Source: a virus
DNA: 45,122 nucleotides
Virus record (IMG/VR): IMGVR_UViG_3300009103_000055
Location: 1 to 45,122 of that record
Strand: one strand, 5' to 3'
In this document: one piece after another, positions 14,829 to 23,756 of the stretch
How the letters are laid out: the number at the start of each line of letters is the position of its first letter
Numbering within the stretch: position 1 is the first letter of the stretch
The notes under the pieces: generated by a model
What the model saw: only the letters and a program-made list of their open reading frames with translations
The model's database searches: none
Told to the model about the DNA's origin: nothing
Translations under genes and position numbers: made by a program

Positions 14829-14851
14829 AGCCGGGTTCGCCCGGCTTTTTT
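14829..14851 (+). terminator. Rho-independent terminator after the 112-aa gene
   Basis: A 7-bp GC-rich stem (AGCCGGG / CCCGGCT) closes on TTCG and is followed by six T. It ends the transcription unit that begins at the promoter at 14386. Confidence 0.9.
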
Positions 14852-14866
14852 ATACCTGGAGAAAAC

Positions 14867-15208
14867 ATGTCAGTTAAAGATTTTATAAAAATCGCTCATA
14901 AAAAAGTGGAGCTGAATAAGCAAGTAAAAGAATCCGATATAGAGGGTAAGTTCGTCACCTATGCCAAATCTAGAGGTTGCTGGGCTATAAAACTAATAAT
15001 TCTAAACAAGAGAGGTTTCCCAGATAGGACGGTGTTGTTACCAGGAGGTAGGGTAATCTTTATAGAATTCAAGAAGAAAGGTAAAACGCAAACTGAACTT
15101 CAAAAATCTATAGAAAGGAAACTGGTAGGTTTAGGGTTCAAGTATTACGTGTGCGATGAGATGGGCCAAGCTGAGAATATATTGAGAGGTTTGTTACGTG
15201 GCGATTAA
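14867..15208 (+). CDS. VRR-NUC domain nuclease (113 aa)
   Basis: This is a stand-alone VRR-NUC protein, the PD-(D/E)XK-type nuclease domain also found in FAN1. ESDIEGKFVTYAKSRG gives the N-terminal helix with a catalytic Glu, GFPDRTVLLPG the Asp, and VIFIEFKKKG the E-x-K. Phage versions of this size are common next to SNF2-type helicases, exactly as here, and are thought to cleave branched DNA. The downstream helicase start overlaps its end by 11 nt. Confidence 0.92.
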   Translation: MSVKDFIKIAHKKVELNKQVKESDIEGKFVTYAKSRGCWAIKLIILNKRGFPDRTVLLPGGRVIFIEFKKKGKTQTELQKSIERKLVGLGFKYYVCDEMGQAENILRGLLRGD

Positions 15209-16628
15209 ATGGTTACCTAGGCGTTATCAATGGAAAGCGCTTTTCTTCATGTTGAAAAATAATTTCGGCGCTCTGTTTTTAGACCCCGGCCTAGGTAAAA
15301 CCTCAACAACACTAGCGGCTATAAAAATATTACTCGGTTGTGGTAAGTCTAAAGGAGTACTCCTTATAGCACCTTTGAGAGTTTGTCGCCTGGTGTGGCC
15401 TAATGAAATAGCCAAGTGGGAAAACTTTAATCATTTGTCTCACACTTTCTTACACGGAGACAATAAACCTAGCTTGTGGGAAAAGAGAGATGTATATCTA
15501 ATAAACCCGGCGGGCTTACCTTGGCTATATGATGAGTTACTAGCGGGCTTACAATTCGGTAAACCTTGCCCGTTCGATATGCTTGTTGTGGATGAGAGCA
15601 CCAACTTTAAAAACCCCACCGCCAAAACTAGATTTTTATTATTGAGAGATATGTTACCGCTTTTCAAAAGAAGATATCTTCTAACGGGCACACCAGCCCC
15701 GAAAGGTCTGATGGATTTGTGGTCTCAGATTTATTTGGCTGACGGGGGTAGCTCACTAGGTGAAAATTTTTACAAGTTCAGGAATAAGTATTTCTACACA
15801 GAGGACTATAACCAATATAACTGGATGCTTAAAAATGGCTCTGAGGATAACATACAGAAAGCGGTTTCTGAAGTAGTCATTGAAATGTCATCTGAAGACA
15901 ATTTGAATATGCCGGAATTGATGTTCAACTACATCGACGTTGAGATAAGTCCGAAAGCATTTAAAATCTATAAGAAAGTGGAAAAGGAATTTTTCGCTGA
16001 GATAGACGGTAGTAGCGTTACTGCTGAAGCGGTAGCTCAAGCATCTATAAAATGCCATCAGATTTCTAACGGTAGAGTTTACGAGGACATAGATACCGAA
16101 GGTATGGAAGAACATGAAATACGCAAAGCTATGAGGGATAGGAAAGTTATAAAGGTACACGATGCTAAAATAAAAGCTCTAGGCGAGCTATTAGGGGAGC
16201 TACAAGGTAAACCCGTACTGATAGCGTATAACTTCAAACACGATTTAGATGCTCTCAAAGAATACTTAGGTGAAGATACTCCGCATATCGGTAGCGGCGT
16301 ATCAGAATCTAAAACTGAAGATTATGTTAGGCGCTGGAATAAAGGGGAAATACCAGTATTATTAGGTCACCCGGCTAGTATGGGTCACGGACTTAACCTA
16401 CAATCCTCAGCTAACGATATCTGTTGGTATAGCTTAACTTGGAATTTAGAAGAGTATATGCAGTTTAACGCTAGGATATATAGACAAGGTGTTAAAGGGG
16501 CTGTTAGGGTCCACCATTTGGCTTCTAACGGTACTATAGACAAAGCTATGATATTAAGGTTAGATAGCCGCGCCAAACAGCAGCGCGACTTGAGGGAGGC
16601 TATAAAGCAATACAGAGCTAAGATTTAG
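15198..16628 (+). CDS. SNF2-family DNA helicase/translocase (476 aa)
   Basis: Motifs in order: I LDPGLGKTSTT near residue 35, II VVDESTNFKN near 132, III LLTGTPAPKGLMDLW near 158, V PASMGHGLNLQSS near 395, and VI FNARIYRQGVKG near 425. This is the compact phage SNF2 type. It probably moves along double-stranded DNA together with the VRR-NUC nuclease. The start codon is GTG, overlapping the VRR-NUC stop. Its 3' end overlaps the convergent holin gene by 11 bp and no terminator was seen between them. Confidence 0.92.
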   Translation: MAIKWLPRRYQWKALFFMLKNNFGALFLDPGLGKTSTTLAAIKILLGCGKSKGVLLIAPLRVCRLVWPNEIAKWENFNHLSHTFLHGDNKPSLWEKRDVYLINPAGLPWLYDELLAGLQFGKPCPFDMLVVDESTNFKNPTAKTRFLLLRDMLPLFKRRYLLTGTPAPKGLMDLWSQIYLADGGSSLGENFYKFRNKYFYTEDYNQYNWMLKNGSEDNIQKAVSEVVIEMSSEDNLNMPELMFNYIDVEISPKAFKIYKKVEKEFFAEIDGSSVTAEAVAQASIKCHQISNGRVYEDIDTEGMEEHEIRKAMRDRKVIKVHDAKIKALGELLGELQGKPVLIAYNFKHDLDALKEYLGEDTPHIGSGVSESKTEDYVRRWNKGEIPVLLGHPASMGHGLNLQSSANDICWYSLTWNLEEYMQFNARIYRQGVKGAVRVHHLASNGTIDKAMILRLDSRAKQQRDLREAIKQYRAKI

Positions 16629-17019
16629 TGTAACGGATACCAATAGCGGCAAGGACGACAGCACCCATAAGGTAACCGATATCAACACCTAAAGATTCAA
16701 GGGCTTTTAGAGATATATTTAGAGCGTCGCTCATATTAGTTGTTCCCAAGAAAGCGGTTTCCATACCTCCTAGGAACATTTGAACATACGGCCATAATAT
16801 AACAACAGTTACCAGCTCATCTTTCCAAGTAGAATCTTGTTTTATCTGACCTATAGATTCCCATTCCTGGCGATTAAGAACAACCTCTTGCTCGTTTTTC
16901 TGCTTAGCTTCTCTGAGCTTGCCATTGATTGTAACTTTGGCTAGCTTCCTATCTTCTCTTTTGGAAAGGAAGTTAGAAGCTAGGTTGATGCCGGCGCTTA
17001 CTAAGTTTAAAGGGTTCAT
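16618..17019 (-). CDS. Holin, GTA-type 3TM-like (133 aa)
   Basis: The protein starts MNPLNLVSAGINLASNFLS. It then has a charged helical stretch (KREDRKLAKVT to NRQEWESIGQIKQDS) and a C-terminal membrane part with segments near TVVILWPYVQMFLGG and YLMGAVVLAAIGI. This layout matches the holin-like family known from gene transfer agents and many phages. The ATG at 17019 is chosen because GGAG lies 7 nt upstream, inside the endolysin stop region; the frame extends further but without such a site. It is the last gene of the late operon. Confidence 0.75.
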   Translation of the reverse strand: MNPLNLVSAGINLASNFLSKREDRKLAKVTINGKLREAKQKNEQEVVLNRQEWESIGQIKQDSTWKDELVTVVILWPYVQMFLGGMETAFLGTTNMSDALNISLKALESLGVDIGYLMGAVVLAAIGIRYTKS

Positions 17020-17023
17020 AAAA

Positions 17024-17410
17024 CTACTCCACGAATTCCACATGGGGCATATCACAGAAACCTTTCCACAGACCTCCCCATTTAATCCTATAACCAAGAT
17101 TAATAGCCGCTTGTAAAAACGCGGCTCCGATAATAGCTAAATGTTCCTTTTCCCAGCTGGCTTTGCCGTCCACATAAGCATAGAAGTCTAAAGCGTCACC
17201 GCTCTGGTGCTTAGACTTAGAAACATAGCCGTCACACTTAGACTTGCCGTCCATATAAAGATCATTCTGATATTCGGCTGTGCGCTTACCACCGCCTTTA
17301 GGGATACCGAAATCTATAGTTGAGATACGTATGGCCTCATGGCATATTTCAACCATCTCAGACCTAACACCTACCATATTATTTAGAGAGTTTTTACCCA
17401 ATCTGAACAT
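17024..17410 (-). CDS. Endolysin, M15-type peptidase
   Basis: The zinc site of the M15 (D-Ala-D-Ala carboxypeptidase / L-Ala-D-Glu endopeptidase) family is complete: SKHQSGDALDFY gives H-x3-G-x3... with the first His and Asp ligands, and MPHVEF near the C-terminus the catalytic Glu and last His. It cuts the peptide part of peptidoglycan at lysis. The start at 17410 avoids most of the overlap with the tail fibre gene; an upstream in-frame ATG at 17455 would add 15 residues. There is no signal peptide, so it needs the holin next door. Confidence 0.88.
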   Translation of the reverse strand: MFRLGKNSLNNMVGVRSEMVEICHEAIRISTIDFGIPKGGGKRTAEYQNDLYMDGKSKCDGYVSKSKHQSGDALDFYAYVDGKASWEKEHLAIIGAAFLQAAINLGYRIKWGGLWKGFCDMPHVEFVE

Positions 17411-17411
17411 A

Positions 17412-18383
17412 TTATGTAGACCTATAACCAAAACCTCTGATGAACAACTTAACATAAGAGGAAGAGAATGGGATATTGCTAAAATCGTAATCTAGCAATA
17501 TATCGAAAAGCTTACTAGCGGCTTGTAAACCTACGCTAAAAGTCTCAGTCCTCTTAACCCTAACAGGTTGCCCAGAAGTTACAGGTTCGTAGAAAGCAAA
17601 GACTAAATTGTTGTCACCTTTAGCAGAACTATCCGCATTACGGCGGTTATGTAATGAGAAATCTAAAGCCCCAGTAGAATTAGCCGTGGTATTTATATCT
17701 ACGAGCACCATAACTTCTAAAGACTTAGCTTCATCAGGTACACCTAAAGAACTCATGGCTCCGAAAGTTACATCTGGAGAATCTGCACTTCTACCAACAC
17801 TATACCAAGTATTAGTAGTTAGTGCGTTAGCTAGGTTCAAAGGGGTTTGAGAAATACCATTGAAATTATAATTGCTTATGGAATGTTCAAAGCCGGCAAC
17901 GGTCGGACCTTCAATTTCGTCAAGAGCTTCAGTCAATGTTAGGCCGCTTGCTCCTACCAGGCTATTATTAGCTATTTCGTCTGTACTTAAGGAATCTAAT
18001 ACGTCTCCCAGCGTTGACCCTGGCAAGGAAGTATTATTTACAATATAATCCGTACTTAAAGCAGGTTCCCAGTTGGCGGGAGAGCTTATCGGGTCATTAC
18101 CACTATTGTCTGATGTTTTAGACCGATATAAAACCAAATCGCTACCCAACGTTATACCGCCTGTTTGGTAATTGGTATCTATATCCCATTTGGAAATTCC
18201 GAATTCGCTAAGATGTTTTAAAGCCTGGGAAAAAGTTTGTTGTAAAAAATTAAAAGTTTCGTGAGGGGGTATTTCCACTCCCCATCCATTTTGCCATTTG
18301 GTGTCCCCTGGGTCTACTACGTCAGGGGCAGCTGCTAACTCTGCCCACACCCTAGTGATATCAGGTTTATCTGTTGCAGCCAT
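17412..18383 (-). CDS. Tail fibre/collar-type structural protein (323 aa)
   Basis: The N-terminal 110 residues have the common phage tail-appendage pattern (DITRVWAELAAAPDVVDPG, then FNFLQQTFSQALKHLSEFGI and LVLYRSKTSDNSGNDPISSP). The middle repeats short Ser/Leu-rich segments (NNTSLPGSTLGDVLDSL, NNSLVGASGLTLTEALDEI). The C-terminal 150 residues look like a beta-rich tip domain. It lies after the DUF2612 baseplate gene and before lysis genes, the usual place for the receptor-binding protein. It is short for a long fibre. No chaperone gene follows. Confidence 0.7.
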   Translation of the reverse strand: MAATDKPDITRVWAELAAAPDVVDPGDTKWQNGWGVEIPPHETFNFLQQTFSQALKHLSEFGISKWDIDTNYQTGGITLGSDLVLYRSKTSDNSGNDPISSPANWEPALSTDYIVNNTSLPGSTLGDVLDSLSTDEIANNSLVGASGLTLTEALDEIEGPTVAGFEHSISNYNFNGISQTPLNLANALTTNTWYSVGRSADSPDVTFGAMSSLGVPDEAKSLEVMVLVDINTTANSTGALDFSLHNRRNADSSAKGDNNLVFAFYEPVTSGQPVRVKRTETFSVGLQAASKLFDILLDYDFSNIPFSSSYVKLFIRGFGYRST

Positions 18384-18396
18384 GTAGGTTCTCCTA

Positions 18397-19734
18397 TTAT
18401 ATCGGCCCGTTTAAGTCGGCATAATTAGCAGTTACGCCGGCTGGTTTTGGAATTATGTTACCATTGGTTATAATTAATTTTTCATTGGTACTGAGCACTT
18501 TACCTATCGTTACCGTATATTCAGCCTCAGCGCCTTCTACGATAGTAACGTCTTGTACGTCAAATATTGTTTGTATTTGGTCTATGGTTTCGTTTATGGT
18601 GGCCGTAGTTATATTTTTGAAAGTCCTAGCTCGTATGAACAATCTATATTCTTCATCTGTTAGCGATCTAAGACCCGTAGTATTCTCACCGAGAGATCTA
18701 AACCTACCACCTACCGTGGGATCACTAAGTGTTCCGAAGGAGTTGGCTTGGGGGTTACCCTGGAAACCAAAATAAACAACTTCAGAAGCATCTAACAGTT
18801 CCCTAGGCTGACCTACCAATTGTCCTAATATGTCTAACTGCTTACCTACTGCTGTGTCTATACTTCTACCGTTAAGTATATCTTGGAATACACCTTCTAA
18901 AGTATCCGCTTCACTAAGCATGGCGCATAGATAATCTCTAAGGTTAGATTCTCTAAACTGAGTTACCAATCTAGATAAAGCTAGCTCTTTATGGTTTATA
19001 ACTTCTATAGGTACAGGTTGTTCAAATTCAGTTCCCGTTTCCATAGAGAAAGACGCGCTCTCTATAGGATCTGTGGAAGCAAAATCCGCTGTTATGGGCG
19101 GCGCTAAGAACTCACCTGTATTCAAAGTTATTATGTCTATATATTGGTAATATCTTTCAGATCCTACGAATCCCCCGTTATACGCATATGCCCTTAGTAC
19201 GTGATCAGACCCGGTCTGAGCTGTATAAGACCCAGAATAAGAAGCGCTTAGCTGGTTATTTATGTATATTAAGTGGCTAGAACCATTATAACCGAACGTT
19301 ACTTTAAACCACTCTCCTAAAGGAGGTTGTAAATCACCTATTTCAAAATCATTAGAAGATACTCCGTCGTACCACACATAAACCAGCTTATTATTAATTA
19401 TTCTAAGCCTAGGCCCAGAGGAGCTAGCGCCGACAAAATTATTTAATGAGAATACTAAAGACTGACCAGTATCTGGTAATTCTTCTATGTATAAATATGC
19501 CGAAAAGGAAAATGAACCCGGTAGGTTAAAAACAGAGCTATCATCCGAAGTCATTATACATATTTGAGTCGGCTGAGCGCTTAGGTATTTGGAACCTTCT
19601 ATCGGTAGCGGAGGCCCTACTTCTTCCAGTTTCAAACCCGATGAAAACTCGCATCTTAGGCCGTAATCGTCATCCATCCCTTGAGGGGAACCAGATAGTG
19701 TTCCCTCGAAACCTAACCTAAACACTTCAGCCAT
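18397..19734 (-). CDS. Baseplate-tail protein: LamG-like domain fused to DUF2612
   Basis: Residues about 40-215 read as a concanavalin/LamG-like jelly roll (FSFSAYLYIEELPDTGQSLVF, WFKVTFGYNGSSHLIYINNQL). Residues about 255-445 are DUF2612 (LSRLVTQFRESNLRDYLCAML, then AVGKQLDILGQLVGQPRE), a family that follows baseplate J genes and links the baseplate to fibres. The linker carries ASTDPIESASFSM, the same motif repeated in the head-region protein at 33246-34442. The LamG domain could bind host glycans. It overlaps the baseplate J gene by one base. Confidence 0.82.
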   Translation of the reverse strand: MAEVFRLGFEGTLSGSPQGMDDDYGLRCEFSSGLKLEEVGPPLPIEGSKYLSAQPTQICIMTSDDSSVFNLPGSFSFSAYLYIEELPDTGQSLVFSLNNFVGASSSGPRLRIINNKLVYVWYDGVSSNDFEIGDLQPPLGEWFKVTFGYNGSSHLIYINNQLSASYSGSYTAQTGSDHVLRAYAYNGGFVGSERYYQYIDIITLNTGEFLAPPITADFASTDPIESASFSMETGTEFEQPVPIEVINHKELALSRLVTQFRESNLRDYLCAMLSEADTLEGVFQDILNGRSIDTAVGKQLDILGQLVGQPRELLDASEVVYFGFQGNPQANSFGTLSDPTVGGRFRSLGENTTGLRSLTDEEYRLFIRARTFKNITTATINETIDQIQTIFDVQDVTIVEGAEAEYTVTIGKVLSTNEKLIITNGNIIPKPAGVTANYADLNGPI

Positions 19735-20918
19735 TATGAATTCACCGTAATATTAGCGATATCAAAACTAGAAATCTCATCTATATCAATAGTAATATTG
19801 TTTTCCAAGGTAGGCGATGGGGAAGTACCTATTAATATGGAATCTATATCATGCCCGCTAGCCGCTAGGTTTACAGGGGTGAATAGGCGAGATTGGATAA
19901 CATCGTCGCCAACTCTAAATTCTCTACCTTGTACTAAATTACCTTCAGCATAATCTATTATAGCTTGTTTAATCAGATCGTCCCCGTTGGCCGGGTAGTT
20001 AGAATCTATAGTCAGATCCACTATTATGTATATGGGTATAAGAGTGGGTCTTGAAAAACCTATATCGTGAGGGTTGTCTTGATCGTCAAGTACCTGAACT
20101 GTTGTGGTGCCAAAAGCCTCAATACCTATGGGTTTCTTAACAAAAATACCTTGTGCCACATCGGCGTCTAGACCACCAGAAACTATAACGTTAAAGGAAT
20201 GAGCAGGTAAACCATTACTATCTACGGCATTGGTATCGTTTTCCAACACATTGACAGAAGTGACCCCATCAATGTTACCCACTTCAGCAGCTATGGAATC
20301 TATAACCGCTGATGCCGCTTTAGCCACTGAATTCTCACGCCTAACCCTTAGCTCCACATCAGTTTCTTGATTGGTGCCTAAGTCAGCATCCAGAGCATTA
20401 GTGACGCTAAGATTACCAGATAAAGGAGTGTCGATAACTGTTAGCGTACCGGCTGAAGCTTCTATCGGGCCTGTATCTATACATTTAGCTAACACATCAG
20501 CTGTACCAGCAGAAATAGTAACTTCTTCAGTTGTTGAGAACTGAACGTTTATACCGCTAACCGGATCAGTACTAACTTTAGTATTCGTAGGTATTACAGA
20601 ACCGTTATCGCCTGTGAAAGTTAATGTTACAGAGCTGTTTGTTGCTTTCAGCCTACGTATACCGTTGAGCTGTACCAAGTTTGAAAGAGTGGTTTGCGTC
20701 GCAGAAGAAGGGTTAAAAGCGTTATAGCATATTTCAGCCAATGCCCATAGGTTGGCATCGGATTCTGAATAAATACCGTTAACTTGCCCGTCGGGGGAAT
20801 CCGGGGATATATTTACATTTTCCCCAAGTACCGATTTTAAAGCTTGATTTTTATCTTCTAAAATATCGGGTAATCTTTTTATAGAAAACCCTTCTGGGGT
20901 AACACCGAACTCAGACAT
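19734..20918 (-). CDS. Baseplate J-like protein (394 aa)
   Basis: This belongs to the baseplate J (gp6-like wedge) family. The N-terminus has the signature FGVTPEGFSIKRLPDILED, and the middle has the Ile/Val/Thr-rich beta domain with TNSSVTLTFTGDNGSVIP and IPIYIIVDL. The C-terminus has the helix-strand part with YAEGNLVQGREFRVGDDVI. It forms the wedge ring of the contractile tail baseplate. Neighbours gp25-like, spike and hub confirm the context. Confidence 0.92.
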   Translation of the reverse strand: MSEFGVTPEGFSIKRLPDILEDKNQALKSVLGENVNISPDSPDGQVNGIYSESDANLWALAEICYNAFNPSSATQTTLSNLVQLNGIRRLKATNSSVTLTFTGDNGSVIPTNTKVSTDPVSGINVQFSTTEEVTISAGTADVLAKCIDTGPIEASAGTLTVIDTPLSGNLSVTNALDADLGTNQETDVELRVRRENSVAKAASAVIDSIAAEVGNIDGVTSVNVLENDTNAVDSNGLPAHSFNVIVSGGLDADVAQGIFVKKPIGIEAFGTTTVQVLDDQDNPHDIGFSRPTLIPIYIIVDLTIDSNYPANGDDLIKQAIIDYAEGNLVQGREFRVGDDVIQSRLFTPVNLAASGHDIDSILIGTSPSPTLENNITIDIDEISSFDIANITVNS

Positions 20919-21276
20919 TCAGACTAACCTCTGATAAATTTATTTCTCCGAATGTACTAATCACATTCATATTGATTGTTAATTTCCTAGAGGGGCTTTT
21001 CTCATAAGACATAGAAAAGTCAGTAATCCTAGACACTCCTGGTACGTTAAGAACTTCAGATTTCAATATACTCTCTATATTATTAAGGTTAGCGGGCTTA
21101 ATAAATATATCTTCTAACCATGGTATACCTATAGAAGTATTTAAAAACCACTCCCCCAAGTAAAATAGAAGGGTGGTTTTTATACGTTGAGAAACCTCTT
21201 CAGCATCAGAAACCCTTTTTATAATACCGTTCTCAACAACTAAATTGTTATTAGAATCTAAATACTTACTTATCAT
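20911..21276 (-). CDS. Baseplate wedge protein, gp25/W-like (121 aa)
   Basis: The pattern RIKTTLLFYLGEWFLNTSIGIPWLEDIF is the lysozyme-like fold of gp25/W-type wedge proteins, with Gly-Glu-Trp-Phe and Gly-Ile-Pro-Trp typical of this group. The C-terminal strand-rich part follows (VSRITDFSMSYE). It sits between the spike gene and baseplate J and overlaps both by a few bases, the standard myovirus order. Confidence 0.85.
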   Translation of the reverse strand: MISKYLDSNNNLVVENGIIKRVSDAEEVSQRIKTTLLFYLGEWFLNTSIGIPWLEDIFIKPANLNNIESILKSEVLNVPGVSRITDFSMSYEKSPSRKLTINMNVISTFGEINLSEVSLNV

Positions 21277-21956
21277 GGGTTTGGCCCTAGTGTAACAGAA
21301 GGTATACCATCAGCATTAGTAAAGTTATGAGAATGAGTGCTTCCGATATTCTTACCATTAGAAGCAACATTACCTGTAACATCTAAGTCCCCAGTCATAT
21401 CTAGATTGCCTGAGTGGGTAATATTACCGTTTATCTCTAAGTTGCCTTTTATTTTAACCCCAAAGCTTCCTAGCTGCAAACTAATAGAGGCATCTTCATT
21501 CCTAATCTCTACCGCTTCGGTATTAAAGTCGCTTAATTTATTCGGTTTGGAATACAAACCTAGTATAGCGACCCCATCAGATAGATCGTGGAACCTCCTA
21601 GCTGCTGGCTCCTGAACACCGCCTTCTTCGTACCACTTATCGAAAGACCTTTCGCAAAATTCCAATAAACATTCGTCACCTTGTTTAACTGGGAATGTCA
21701 TAGCGTAACCGCCAGCCCTAGGGAATGCGACAGGCACATTAATACATAAAGGTAGATTGACAGGAGTTATTATTGTTTCTGACCCCGTTTCCGTTTTATA
21801 TCTTCTTTTTATAGCGGGCTGAACGCTAGCTGTTTGAGTTTCCGGGTCAAAAGAATCTACTATTCCGGGCATGGAAGTATGTAGGTCTTTCAATGCTGAG
21901 GATATTGCTGTTTTTATAACACTCGCTTCAGTAGCTAAGTTCTCATTATTAGACAT
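21273..21956 (-). CDS. Baseplate spike protein, Gp138 N-terminal/gpV-like (227 aa)
   Basis: Residues 25-110 match the OB-fold of phage spike proteins (LHTSMPGIVDSFDPETQTASVQ, LPLCINVPVAFPRAGGYAMTF, QGDECLLEF). The C-terminal part has short repeats (GNLEINGNITHSGNLDMTGDLDVTG cut into Gly-Asn/Asp-x-x-hydrophobic units), a trimeric beta-helix needle, and ends with HSHNF, a His-rich tip like metal-binding spike tips. It pierces the outer membrane on contraction. Confidence 0.85.
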   Translation of the reverse strand: MSNNENLATEASVIKTAISSALKDLHTSMPGIVDSFDPETQTASVQPAIKRRYKTETGSETIITPVNLPLCINVPVAFPRAGGYAMTFPVKQGDECLLEFCERSFDKWYEEGGVQEPAARRFHDLSDGVAILGLYSKPNKLSDFNTEAVEIRNEDASISLQLGSFGVKIKGNLEINGNITHSGNLDMTGDLDVTGNVASNGKNIGSTHSHNFTNADGIPSVTLGPNP

Positions 21957-22815
21957 TGAATGTTATACCTTTAATATTAGAAAGCCAATCGCCCCTACGA
22001 GAATCCCCTCTATGGGTAACTTCTTGTACCTTATAAAAACCTTCGGCTGACGTTCTAGGTATGCTTTCTCTTAAGAAAATATTAGATAAAGAAGTATCCG
22101 CCGATTCTGATTTTATCTGGAAAACACCGTTAGGCACTAAGTTCCTATTTAATAAAGAGCTAACATCCGCACCTACCTCGGTTATAACTGGAGAATTTAT
22201 CATTCCTGTAGAAGATGTCAGAACAACCGCTTCAAAATTAGATATAGGTGTGTCTAAAGGCGTAGTTATTATTTCTCCATCCTGGATACTCCAGGTAAAA
22301 CCGTATTCTTCTGCCATTTTATCCATTATATCTTTGGACGCTCCAGATAGAGTCTGACCTCTAATCTTATCTTTAGCAGAAGGTAAACCTTCAAGCTTAC
22401 CTATATCTAAATTAAAAGAATCTATAACTTCTCTTATCGCGTCCCCAGAAGATATATTCCCAGTAAAGGATTTGTTAAATATAGAATTCTGCCAAGAGGC
22501 TTGGCCGTCGCCAGCGTATATAACGGCATAGGTTTCTGTGGAGTTCCTAGGCTGGAAAACGTTACGTATTTCGCCTTTGAACAACAAGCCTATGTCTTCC
22601 CCATAACCTACGTCTAATCTAACATTATTGAATTTCCTCTGTATGAAAGACAGAGTATCTTTGGAAACGTTAGTTATGGATATTCTAGCTAGGTTTGGGA
22701 AAGACAAAGTACTCTTAGTTATTTCAAACTCTATATGTAAGCCCGATATCTCCTTAGAATTGCCGTCTACGTCTGTAACAGTTAGCCGGTAGTTCCTACC
22801 GTATTGTCTAGCCAA
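21949..22815 (-). CDS. Baseplate hub protein, gp27/gpD-like (288 aa)
   Basis: The N-terminal strand pattern (YRLTVTDVDGNSKEISGLHIEFEI), the DVGYGEDIGLLFKGEI segment near residue 73 and the later WSIQDGEIITTP are typical of small myovirus hub proteins. The C-terminal part (YKVQEVTHRGDSRRGDW) matches hub domains too. It joins the tail tube to the spike. It is placed directly between the plug-like 108-aa gene and the spike gene and overlaps both. Confidence 0.78.
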   Translation of the reverse strand: MARQYGRNYRLTVTDVDGNSKEISGLHIEFEITKSTLSFPNLARISITNVSKDTLSFIQRKFNNVRLDVGYGEDIGLLFKGEIRNVFQPRNSTETYAVIYAGDGQASWQNSIFNKSFTGNISSGDAIREVIDSFNLDIGKLEGLPSAKDKIRGQTLSGASKDIMDKMAEEYGFTWSIQDGEIITTPLDTPISNFEAVVLTSSTGMINSPVITEVGADVSSLLNRNLVPNGVFQIKSESADTSLSNIFLRESIPRTSAEGFYKVQEVTHRGDSRRGDWLSNIKGITFNV

Positions 22816-23134
22816 GAGAAGCTACCTCTTCGTCTGTTAAAACGAAAACTCCAGATGTAATACCTAAGCCCTCTTCCGAAGGATCTAAAGAAACATCTTC
22901 TAAATTCAAAACATACGCGTTATCTATGGGTACATCCGGGTACTGATCGAATAAATCAACACCGCCAACTAAAGAGACACCTCTAACTAAAGATAAACCT
23001 GCTTGGGAAATACTTATTTTCCATTGGGGCGGATTGTCCCTATTGTTCAAAGTTATTTCAAAATCATAAACGATACCATTCACAGATTGTGAAAATGTTT
23101 GGTGAGGATCGCTTGTAAGGTTTAATTCTATCAT
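22808..23134 (-). CDS. Baseplate plug-type protein, DUF6983-like (108 aa)
   Basis: This is a small beta-rich protein: FSQSVNGIVYDFEITLN, then PPQWKISISQAGLSLVRGVSLVGGVDLF. Such proteins sit between the tape-measure/Dit genes and the hub in many myoviruses and have been grouped as baseplate plug proteins. The family name is from memory of the pattern and less sure than the structural role. The 8-bp overlap with the hub gene is consistent with one assembly unit. Confidence 0.65.
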   Translation of the reverse strand: MIELNLTSDPHQTFSQSVNGIVYDFEITLNNRDNPPQWKISISQAGLSLVRGVSLVGGVDLFDQYPDVPIDNAYVLNLEDVSLDPSEEGLGITSGVFVLTDEEVASLG

Positions 23135-23141
23135 ATTATCC

Positions 23142-23756
23142 TCACCCTGATATCCAATCGAAAACGGTTTTTAAAACAGAAGAACTTTTAGATTCTTCGG
23201 GCACTACTGGTTCTTGCCTACCTCTCTTAACAACAGGGGAAGCTTGATCTGTTGTTACCCCTTCTTTGAGGTTTTCTTTTTGCAATAAAGTAGTCTCTGT
23301 GTCGGCTATGAATAGCTTCTTAAACCTCATGTTAAGCCTTACGATATTAGAAGTTTTAGAAGTCTGAGTCACAGATATCTTAACCAGTAACATATCTGTA
23401 TATTTTTCAAGTTTGGTCTGAAGGGTTACCAGCTCCCTTCTATTCTGTAGTTCTTTGAGCAACCTATATGCTTCGGCGCTACGCGTCTCATTACCTTCAG
23501 TAGATGATCCAAACAACCCGGTAACATTATCAACAATTTGCCCTATTGACGAAGTTCCTAGTGGCGTGTTAGTTACCACTGCAACCACATCTACGAAATT
23601 AGGCTCCTTGACAGAATGGTCGGTAACATTAGCTCCTAGCTCAACAGGGTTATCAGTAGTGGTAACTTCATCTTCATGGGATTCGCTAACTACCGCGTCG
23701 AGCTGAATACCTTCTATAGACTTATTAACCCTTATAAATAATTGCTCAAAAGCCAT
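23142..23756 (-). CDS. Dit-like tail protein (204 aa)
   Basis: Near the N-terminus IQLDAVVSESHEDEVTTTDNPVELGANVTDHSV matches, in separate pieces, the N-terminal domain of Dit-like phage tail proteins (AVVSESH, then NPVE, then TDH). The C-terminal half is helical and then polar and Pro/Glu-rich. It follows the tape measure gene, as expected for a tail-tip or baseplate initiator. Confidence 0.75.
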   Translation of the reverse strand: MAFEQLFIRVNKSIEGIQLDAVVSESHEDEVTTTDNPVELGANVTDHSVKEPNFVDVVAVVTNTPLGTSSIGQIVDNVTGLFGSSTEGNETRSAEAYRLLKELQNRRELVTLQTKLEKYTDMLLVKISVTQTSKTSNIVRLNMRFKKLFIADTETTLLQKENLKEGVTTDQASPVVKRGRQEPVVPEESKSSSVLKTVFDWISG

